Shown here piece by piece: positions 58,377 through 64,000 of a stretch of 64,000 nt of DNA. The stretch covers positions 90,498 to 154,497 of the forward strand of contig DAOUJJ010000003.1 of the NCBI GenBank assembly GCA_034422835.1. Direction: 5' to 3'. This stretch comes from VXMO01 sp034422835 (GTDB taxonomy: Bacteria; Chloroflexota; Dehalococcoidia; UBA6926). Position 1 is the first letter of the stretch, and every line of letters begins with the position of its first letter. Made by a program: the position numbers and the translations under genes. The notes beneath the pieces were generated by a model. The model saw only the letters and a list, made by a program, of their open reading frames with translations, was not told where the DNA came from and did no database searches.

Positions 58377-59258
58377 TCAACCGGAGAGGCCGAGGACGAC
58401 GACGGCAATGATGGCCAACATGAGGCCGCCGCCCTTGCTCCAATTCATCTCCTCGCGCAGGAAGACCACGGCCAGGATTGCGGTGATGACAAAACTCATC
58501 TGCACGATGGGGTAGCTGATGCTCGCGTCTCCGATGCGGAGTGATTCGAACAGGAGAACGGCCCACGTGACCTGCAGGACCGCGATGCCGGGGGCGAAGT
58601 TGAAGACGGTGCGGGTGATGCTGAAATTGCGGCTCCTCATCAGCGTGATGATTGCGGCCTGTTGGAAACCGACGGTCTGGGTGAGAACTATGGGGACCGC
58701 GCCGATTTCGCCTGTATCGAGACCGGCCTTGGCGACCAGGCCGGCGACGCCAAAGAACCCGGACGCCGCAAGCGCGAAGAGGATCGACCGCATGTCGGAG
58801 CGGATGGCGGTGATCTGGGTGATGTTCAAGAGAACGAGGACGGCGAAAACGGCGAGCAGGATGCCGCCAATCTTTACAATGCTGACCGACTCGCCAAGAA
58901 GTAACATCGCACCCAGCGCAGTGATGACGAAATTGAGCCTGAAGATGGGCGCGTTGACGCTCGCGTCTCCCGTGCGGAGGCTCGCCACAAACAACGTCAG
59001 CCCCAGGTAGCCGAACACGCCGGCGGGCACGCCGTACAGCCACGCGATCCAACGGACCGGGCCAACCGGGCCGTCGTCACCGAAAGCAACCCAGCTCACC
59101 ACTGCGACCGTCCAAATGATGGCCGTGAAGACGGTGGACTGCCAGAAGATGAAGTTAGGGGCCTCGATACCTCGATTCTGAGCAACGCGGTAGAGAAGAT
59201 CGGCAACCGCGCCGATGAGGAGGGCGATGACGGCAAGGGTGACGGAAAGGGAGTCCAT
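58377..59258 (-). CDS. EamA/DMT family permease
   Basis: The protein has 293 residues with ten TM segments in two five-helix EamA repeats (LAVIALLIGAVADLLYR..., ILFALAASGFFGVAGLVAKAGLD...; the second half repeats NFVITALGAMLLLGESV/QMSFVITAILAVVFLREEM). DMT permeases export metabolites or drugs. The substrate is unknown. A family A repeat (59267-59292) starts nine bases upstream of the ATG, leaving no ribosome site. Confidence 0.88.
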   Translation of the reverse strand: MDSLSVTLAVIALLIGAVADLLYRVAQNRGIEAPNFIFWQSTVFTAIIWTVAVVSWVAFGDDGPVGPVRWIAWLYGVPAGVFGYLGLTLFVASLRTGDASVNAPIFRLNFVITALGAMLLLGESVSIVKIGGILLAVFAVLVLLNITQITAIRSDMRSILFALAASGFFGVAGLVAKAGLDTGEIGAVPIVLTQTVGFQQAAIITLMRSRNFSITRTVFNFAPGIAVLQVTWAVLLFESLRIGDASISYPIVQMSFVITAILAVVFLREEMNWSKGGGLMLAIIAVVVLGLSG

Positions 59259-59266
59259 CAGCGGGC

Positions 59267-59292
59267 GACCCTTCGACTGGGCTCAGGGTGAA
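59267..59292 (-). repeat. family A repeat upstream of the EamA permease
   Basis: GACCCTTCGACTGGGCTCAG then GGTGAA, immediately upstream of the permease start. A family D-like stretch (CCCTCACCCTCACCCAGTGG) follows at 59313-59338. Confidence 0.75.
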
Positions 59293-59354
59293 CGGGGCGG
59301 GGGAGCGTTGCCCTCACCCTCACCCAGTGGGAGAGGGGATATGGCTTGGCTGCG

Positions 59355-59383
59355 TTGTTGGGCGTTGCGCGGTGGCGTAGTAT
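59355..59383 (+). promoter_or_regulatory. rsfS promoter, leaderless architecture
   Basis: TTGTTG at 59355-59360, a 17-base spacer and TAGTAT at 59378-59383 place the start point exactly on the A of the rsfS ATG (59390). No Shine-Dalgarno site precedes the ATG. Confidence 0.65.
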
Positions 59384-59389
59384 GGCGTC

Positions 59390-59773
59390 ATGACGGAACA
59401 GGTCACTACCACAGACGCTGATTCGACTGCCGACGGCATCGAACTTGCCCGCAAGGCCGTGGAAATCGCGGAGGATCGGCAGGCCGGCGACATCCTCCTG
59501 CTCGACGTGCGAAATATCTGCAGTTACGCGGATGCCTTTGTGCTGATGACCGTGGAGTCCAAGAGGCAAGGACAGGCGATCCGGGAGGCCATGCACAAGG
59601 GGTTGAAGGAGTCCGGCCAGGCCGTCCTGCGAACGGAGGGCGACGCGGACTCCGGTTGGCTCCTGATGGACTTCAACGATGTGATCGTCCACATCTTTGC
59701 CGCGGAGCAACGGGAGCTCTATGGGCTGGAGCAGTTGTGGCGCAGCGCCGTGCCGCTGGTCAGGATTCAATGA
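59390..59773 (+). CDS. rsfS: ribosome silencing factor RsfS
   Basis: The protein has 127 residues: LARKAVEIAEDRQAGDILLLDVRNICSYADAFVLMTVESKRQGQAIREAM, SGWLLMDFNDVIVHIFAAEQRELYGLEQLW. It binds ribosomal protein L14 and blocks subunit joining in starvation. It sits alone on the plus strand between the EamA gene and ndk. Its 3' end overlaps the opposite ndk gene by 14 bases. A canonically spaced -10 box makes a leaderless mRNA likely. Confidence 0.94.
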   Translation: MTEQVTTTDADSTADGIELARKAVEIAEDRQAGDILLLDVRNICSYADAFVLMTVESKRQGQAIREAMHKGLKESGQAVLRTEGDADSGWLLMDFNDVIVHIFAAEQRELYGLEQLWRSAVPLVRIQ

Positions 59774-60218
59774 GCCACTGCTCCGTGGCCTGCTGATAGT
59801 CGATCAACTCGGACTCGTCGAACCAGAGCGCAACTTCACGCGCGGCGGATTCCGGGCCGTCCGAGCCATGCACCAGGTTCAACCCGACTGACAAGCCAAG
59901 GTCGGCGCGAATGCTGCCGGGGGCTGCCTTTGCAGGGTCGGTCGCGCCCATGGTCTGGCGAGAAAGCTCAATGGCCCGCTCTCCCTCCAGCACCATCGCC
60001 AGCAACGGCGAGGACGTGATGAAGTCCAACAGTCCCGGGAGGAACGGCTTGCCAACGTGCTCGGCGTAATGCTGTTCCGCCAGTGAGCGCTCAACACGCA
60101 TGAGCTTTGCGCCGACAATCTTGAGGCCGCGCTTCTCGAAACGTCCGAGGATTTCACCCGTCAGGCCGCGCTGAACGGCGTCGGGCTTGATCAGGATGAG
60201 GGTGCGTTCTGCTGCCAT
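59760..60218 (-). CDS. ndk: nucleoside diphosphate kinase
   Basis: The protein has 152 residues, the normal size. It has RTLILIKPDAVQRGLTGEILGRFEKRGLKIVGAKLM, the KPDAV loop, GSIRADLGLSVGLNLVHGSDGPESAAREVALWF with the catalytic His in NLVHGSD. It balances NTP pools. The tail-to-tail overlap with rsfS is 14 bases. Confidence 0.96.
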   Translation of the reverse strand: MAAERTLILIKPDAVQRGLTGEILGRFEKRGLKIVGAKLMRVERSLAEQHYAEHVGKPFLPGLLDFITSSPLLAMVLEGERAIELSRQTMGATDPAKAAPGSIRADLGLSVGLNLVHGSDGPESAAREVALWFDESELIDYQQATEQWLIES

Positions 60219-60280
60219 CGTGTATTCGTGTCTCCTATATGAAGTGGTTAAGGTGGTAACGCCTCTTTAGCGTAGCAGAC

Positions 60281-60319
60281 GCCCGCTCATCCTGAGCCTG
60301 TTGAAGAGCATGAGCGGGC
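60281..60319. repeat. hairpin-forming family A repeat upstream of the MarR gene
   Basis: Arms GCCCGCTCAT and ATGAGCGGGC form ten perfect pairs around 19 bases that contain the family A core CCTGAGCCTGTTGAAGAGC. It lies between the divergent ndk and marR genes, eight bases before the marR -35 box. Confidence 0.7.
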
Positions 60320-60327
60320 GCGAGGCG

Positions 60328-60356
60328 TTGACATGTGTCGCTGAGTAAAATACTTT
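60328..60356 (+). promoter_or_regulatory. marR promoter, leaderless architecture
   Basis: TTGACA at 60328-60333, a 17-base spacer and TACTTT at 60351-60356 put the start exactly at the GTG start codon (60363). Confidence 0.75.
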
Positions 60357-60362
60357 GAGTGA

Positions 60363-60857
60363 GTGAAAGTATCCGAAAGCACTGACAGAATTACCCAACG
60401 CCTCATTGTTGACCTGGAGGTTATTCTCCGGCTTCTGAGGCCGTCCGTTCATGACGATTGGTTCACGGTAGAGCTCACGATGCCGCAGCTGCGGGCGCTT
60501 TTTGCCCTGCGCAGGCACGGCGACAGCCGTATGGGAGTGGTCGCCAATCAACTCGGCACCTCCCTTTCAACTGCAACGGGTGTCATTGACCGTATGGTTG
60601 AGCGCGGCCTCGTCGAGCGCTGGCAGGATCCCGCGGACCGCCGTTCCAACGTGTGCCGCCTGACGCCGGAGGGCGTGGATCTTGCTGAGCGGCTGCTGAC
60701 GCTGCGCCGCCGCGAGTGGGGAGAGCGCCTGAACGGCCTGACCGATGAAGAGGCCAGGGAGGCTCAGCAAGGTCTCACGATTCTGCTTGAGGGACTGGAA
60801 CGCCTGGGACAGGACGAAGCCGCCGCTTCCGAGCATGAGGAGGCGCGCCCCTCATGA
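60363..60857 (+). CDS. MarR family transcriptional regulator
   Basis: The protein has 164 residues from a GTG start. The winged-helix core at ~50-125 has MPQLRALFALRRHGDSRMGVVANQLGTSLSTATGVIDRMVERGLVERWQDPADRRSNVCRLTPEG, with the DPxDRR wing. Helices at both ends provide the dimer interface. It overlaps the next MFS gene by four bases (ATGA). It probably represses its own transcript and the two exporters in response to a small molecule. The promoter gives a leaderless start, and the hairpin at 60281-60319 could overlap an operator. Confidence 0.93.
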   Translation: MKVSESTDRITQRLIVDLEVILRLLRPSVHDDWFTVELTMPQLRALFALRRHGDSRMGVVANQLGTSLSTATGVIDRMVERGLVERWQDPADRRSNVCRLTPEGVDLAERLLTLRRREWGERLNGLTDEEAREAQQGLTILLEGLERLGQDEAAASEHEEARPS

Positions 60858-62260
60858 TGGGCGGGGGGCCAGAGGGCGGCCCGGGCGGATCACGCGGCGG
60901 CCCCGGACTTCGCCAGGGCCCCGGACCTGTTACGGAGAAACGCAGCGTCGGATTCCGCGCCATCGCCTCTTTGACCGTCCCGGCCTACCGCCTGTATTTC
61001 CTGTTCGTTCTCGGCCAGATGGGCGCCTTGAACATGCAGATGATGGCGCGCTCCTGGTATGTCTACGAACTGTCCAAGACCCCCGGCACAAACGACGGCA
61101 GCGTGACGATGCTGGGCGCCGTGGCGTTGGCGAACGGGCTGCCGATGTTGACTCTTTCACTGTTCGGCGGTGTGCTTGCCGATCGCGTCCCGAAGAAGCA
61201 GGTGCTCATCATCGGGCAGATTATGTCGACGGTCATCACGGTGGGCGTGGCAATGTCCATCACACTCGGCTCGATCACCGTCTGGCACCTGCTGATTGCA
61301 TCGTTCCTGCAGGGAATCGTGATGGCGCTGATGATGCCCGCCCGGCAGGCGATCATCCCGGAGCTTGTGGGCGCGAACATGATCACGAACGCTGTGGCGT
61401 TGAACGGCGCGGCGATGAACCTGCTCCGCCTCATGGGCCCCGCGCTCGCGGGGTTCCTGATCGCCCTGTGGGACATCGAGGGCGTCTACTACATCATGGC
61501 GCTGCTGTACGGCTCCGGCGTCTTTATCCTGATGGGCGTTCCGCTGACGGGCGCGGTGGCGCTGCGTGGCTCCGGCATGCTGAAGCAGGTGGGAGAGGGT
61601 CTCTCGTACGTCAGACATAACTCCGCAGTTCTCATGCTGCTGATCTTCTCACTGTTCTCGTTTGTCCTGTCGATGCCGTATATGTTCCTGCTGCCCGCGT
61701 TCACAGACACAATCCTGACGGTCGACCCATCGCGGCTCACGTTCTTTACGTCACTCCCGCTGGTGGGGACATTATTTGACACGCTGGACGAATCGTCGGC
61801 GCGGCAGGGGCTGCTTATCAGCATCTCCGGCATCGGGGCGCTGGTCGGTTCCATCTTTGTTGCCACGATGGAGGACAAGAAGCGCGGCCTGTGGCTGCTG
61901 ATCAGCATGTTCGTGATGGCGGCGTCGCTGATCATATTCAGCTTTACGAACTCGTATCTCATCGCATTCATCGTGTTCATTCCGCTGGGATTCGCGCAGG
62001 CGGGACGGATGGCGCTGAGCAATACGCTCGCGCAGGTGTACTCGGATGACGAGCACCGCGGCCGCGTGATGAGCATCTACATGCTCAACTGGGCGATGAC
62101 GAACTTCGGCGTGTTCTTTGTTGGAGTTCTGGCCGATGTTGTCGGGACGCAGGGCGGGCTCTCCGGCGCGCAGATCGCGGTTGGCGGTTCGGCGATACTG
62201 CTCATGGCCGTCACGATTTTCTTCACGGTCTTCGTGAAGCGCCTCCGGGAACTGGACTAG
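60854..62260 (+). CDS. MFS transporter (MFS_3-like exporter), first of two
   Basis: The protein has 468 residues with about 12 TM helices, opening with a ~30-residue Gly/Pro-rich N-terminal tail (GGGPEGGPGGSRGGPG). The first helices (YRLYFLFVLGQMGALNMQMMARSWYVYELS) and loop motif GGVLADRVPKKQVLI place it with the enterobactin-exporter-like group. It is coupled to the MarR gene by ATGA and followed, 15 bases later, by a similar transporter. The two might act as partners or as separate exporters under one regulator. Confidence 0.9.
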   Translation: MMGGGPEGGPGGSRGGPGLRQGPGPVTEKRSVGFRAIASLTVPAYRLYFLFVLGQMGALNMQMMARSWYVYELSKTPGTNDGSVTMLGAVALANGLPMLTLSLFGGVLADRVPKKQVLIIGQIMSTVITVGVAMSITLGSITVWHLLIASFLQGIVMALMMPARQAIIPELVGANMITNAVALNGAAMNLLRLMGPALAGFLIALWDIEGVYYIMALLYGSGVFILMGVPLTGAVALRGSGMLKQVGEGLSYVRHNSAVLMLLIFSLFSFVLSMPYMFLLPAFTDTILTVDPSRLTFFTSLPLVGTLFDTLDESSARQGLLISISGIGALVGSIFVATMEDKKRGLWLLISMFVMAASLIIFSFTNSYLIAFIVFIPLGFAQAGRMALSNTLAQVYSDDEHRGRVMSIYMLNWAMTNFGVFFVGVLADVVGTQGGLSGAQIAVGGSAILLMAVTIFFTVFVKRLRELD

Positions 62261-62275
62261 GCCGGACTCGTAAAG

Positions 62276-63643
62276 GTGCGCCCCCGCAACACACCCAATG
62301 AAACAGAGCAGGGGACGAACGCGCCCGATGAACCCGTAGAAGGACGCCGCGCCGCGAGGGGGCGCGCCTCGCTGAGAGAGGCCGTCTCCGCGTTTGGCAT
62401 CCGCGATTACCGCATCCTGTGGGTGGGCGTGAGCATGCACGCCCTCACGCTGTGGATGGAAATAGTCGCCCGCAGCTGGCTGGTGTGGGAAATCACGGGA
62501 GATCCCGTCGCCGTCGGCTGGGTCAATTTCTGGCGCACGATACCCGTGCTGTTCCTCGCGATACCGGCAGGCGTGCTCGCCGACCGCGTCAACCGCAAGA
62601 CGATCCTTGTCGTCACGCAGATCGGCATCCTGATCATCTATGTCGTGTTGCTCGGTCTTCTTGTGCAGGACCGGTTGGAGTTGTGGCATGCGTACGCGCT
62701 GTTCGCCGGGCGGGGCGCAATGATCGCGTTCAATCAGCCGGGACGACAGGCGCTCATTCCGGCGATTGTCGGTAGAGACCTTGTGGCGAACGCCGTCGCC
62801 TTGCAGCAGTTCTCGTTCAACGGCACACGAATAGTTGCGCCCCTGTTGACCGGCGTTCTCATCGTGGTCTCCGGCTTTGAGATGGTTTTCATCATCATCA
62901 TCCTGCTGGAATTCGGCATCATCGCCGCCTGGCTGTGGATGAAGACGTATCCTCTGATGCAGCGGGGCGCAAAGAGCATGGGCATATCGGGCGCGTTCCG
63001 CGACACGTGGGAGGGCCTGCTGTACGTCCGTCAACACGTCAACATCCTGATCCTGCTGCTGCTCGGACTCCTGTCGCTCATGTTCCTCCAACCGTTCATG
63101 GTCCTCCTGCCGGAGGTGGCGGATGAAAGATTTGCGTCCAACGCCGAGTGGCTGGTGACGATTGCCGACGCGTTCAACCTGAGCCAGAACGCGGGGGCGA
63201 CGCTGTTCGGCGGGATGCTGACGTTCATGGGGATCGGGTCGATCATCGGGCCGTCCATCCTGGCCTACCTCGGCAATGTGCGGAACAAGGGCATGTTGAT
63301 CGTGGTCACGATGGCGTTGAGCGGCGTGGTGCTCTCCGCGCTTGGCGCAGCGCCGTGGCTGATTCTCGCGTTGGTCCTCATGATTCTGCTGGGACTGTTG
63401 GACTCCAGCCAACGCGTGCTGACAAACGGGATGCTGCTCACGCAGACGGAGAGCGAGTTTCATGGCCGCGTCATCAGCCTGTACCTGCTCGACCGCGGCT
63501 TTGTTCCCATCGGGAGTCTTGTGGCGGGGTACATAGGGTCGGCGTACGGAGCAGGGTGGGCGCTCGCCATTCTTGGCGGCGCGCTGGCGGTGTCCGTCGT
63601 CATCGTGGCGGCAATCAGGCCAAGATTCCTCCGCGCGGGATAA
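62276..63643 (+). CDS. MFS transporter (MFS_3-like exporter), second of two
   Basis: The protein has 455 residues from a GTG start, with about 12 TM helices: FGIRDYRILWVGVSMHALTLWMEIVARSWLVWEITGDPVAVGW, AGVLADRVNRKTILV, GRGAMIAFNQPGRQALIPAIVGRDLVANAVALQQF. It is related to the preceding protein over the whole length but diverged, so it is an old duplication. It is the last gene of the marR-mfs-mfs operon. The 5' Shine-Dalgarno is weak. Confidence 0.9.
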   Translation: MRPRNTPNETEQGTNAPDEPVEGRRAARGRASLREAVSAFGIRDYRILWVGVSMHALTLWMEIVARSWLVWEITGDPVAVGWVNFWRTIPVLFLAIPAGVLADRVNRKTILVVTQIGILIIYVVLLGLLVQDRLELWHAYALFAGRGAMIAFNQPGRQALIPAIVGRDLVANAVALQQFSFNGTRIVAPLLTGVLIVVSGFEMVFIIIILLEFGIIAAWLWMKTYPLMQRGAKSMGISGAFRDTWEGLLYVRQHVNILILLLLGLLSLMFLQPFMVLLPEVADERFASNAEWLVTIADAFNLSQNAGATLFGGMLTFMGIGSIIGPSILAYLGNVRNKGMLIVVTMALSGVVLSALGAAPWLILALVLMILLGLLDSSQRVLTNGMLLTQTESEFHGRVISLYLLDRGFVPIGSLVAGYIGSAYGAGWALAILGGALAVSVVIVAAIRPRFLRAG

Positions 63644-64000
63644 GCCTCAACGGCCCTCCATAATTCCTGTCCCCTCTCCCCCCGTCATTCCCATCCCTAC
63701 CTCTGTCATTCCGAGCGCAGCGAAGAATCAAAAAACCCAATCACACAACGATTCATACACAAAAAACCCGATTCCCATACCCACCATAGAGAACAACGCG
63801 CTATCATCGTTCTTAATCCGACCATAGAAGCCGACTTCATCGTCGGCAGACATCATCACCATCGGAGGTAGAGCAGGATGAGGAACATCACCGGGGCCGA
63901 CTCCGCTCCGCGCCGCCTGCTGAGGGCGATCAACACCCCGCTCGCCCTGAGCCTGTCGAAGGCCACCCCCCCCCCCCCCCCCCCCCCTCTCCCTTCCCCC
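63644..64000. other. repeat-rich end of the window with a 22-base poly-C run
   Basis: No certain gene. A family B repeat (TGTCATTCCGAGCGCAGCG then AAGAATC, 63704-63729), an AT-rich stretch with AAAAAACCC repeats, a family A repeat (63941-63962) and then 22 C residues (63966-63987) follow in that order. An ATG at 63878 with AGGAGG-like GCAGG/GGAGG upstream opens a frame to the edge, but most of it is the repeat and poly-C, so I do not call it a gene. Confidence 0.7.

Noticed and set aside
61772..63463. A long minus-strand open frame (563 codons) opposite the two MFS genes.
   Set aside because: Its product is His/Arg/Gln-rich low complexity without domains, while the plus strand encodes two clear transporters; GC-rich third positions create such antisense frames.
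63878..64000. Possible gene start at ATG 63878 running off the right edge.
   Set aside because: Most of the frame consists of a repeat and a poly-C run; no homology visible, so it is not called.

Overview
The window reads as a chromosomal segment of a GC-rich bacterium, most probably a Dehalococcoidia/SAR202-type member of the Chloroflexota. This taxonomic call is an inference from several things: the gene content (nickel superoxide dismutase with its maturation protease, LarC/LarE, a 4-domain ribosomal protein S1, a ClpC-RadA pair), TTGACA/TATAAT-type promoters, and many short interspersed palindromic repeats. No rRNA, CRISPR array, transposase or phage gene was found. Five tRNAs are present (Tyr, two Thr, two Ser), all with an encoded CCA end.

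Layout. 1-3.9 kb (minus strand) is a compact aromatic amino acid operon: a Tyr/Phe-rich leader peptide with an attenuator, DAHP synthase, tRNA-Tyr, a tyrosyl-tRNA synthetase carrying an N-terminal PheRS-type B3/B4 domain, and prephenate dehydratase (cut by the left edge). 4-6.7 kb holds a small HTH protein, a retropepsin-like protein, and an oxidative stress group: NiSOD, its S26-type maturation protease, and a peroxiredoxin with an in-frame TGA at the peroxidatic position (probable selenoprotein). 7-9.5 kb is an McrBC restriction pair between direct repeats. 9.7-12.8 kb is a tandem pair of 14-TM type MFS exporters. 12.8-21 kb has a lipoate ligase, ribosomal protein S1, ClpC, RadA, LarE and LarC. 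21-25.6 kb is a surface/secreted protein region: a PQQ-type sugar dehydrogenase, a Thr/Pro-rich anchored protein, and an Ala-rich protein. It contains a segmental duplication and two copies of a poly-G element.

25.7-31.2 kb is the translation block: two tRNA-Thr, tuf, rpmG, secE, nusG, rplK, rplA, rplJ, rplL, then radC. 31.2-42.7 kb holds an AI-2E family permease, plsY, a flippase-like membrane protein, an M42 peptidase, the primary sigma factor, aspS, and the tig-clpP-clpX proteostasis cluster. 42.8-52.9 kb (mostly minus) has a formyltransferase, an aminotransferase, a second retropepsin-like protein, a PHP phosphoesterase, efp, pepP, aroQ, a Xer-type recombinase, topA and dprA. 53-64 kb holds two tRNA-Ser, a collagen-like lipoprotein, a CNNM/CBS protein, rnhB, a DinB-like protein, mnmA, an EamA permease, rsfS, ndk, and a MarR regulator with two MFS exporters. 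The last ~350 bases are repeats and a 22-base poly-C run.

The strongest points for a second look are these: the leader-peptide-controlled aroF/tRNA-Tyr/TyrRS/pheA operon with its editing-domain fusion; the likely selenocysteine peroxiredoxin beside NiSOD; several promoters whose predicted transcription start falls on the start codon (leaderless mRNAs); and the duplicated poly-G and cadherin/EF-hand modules.
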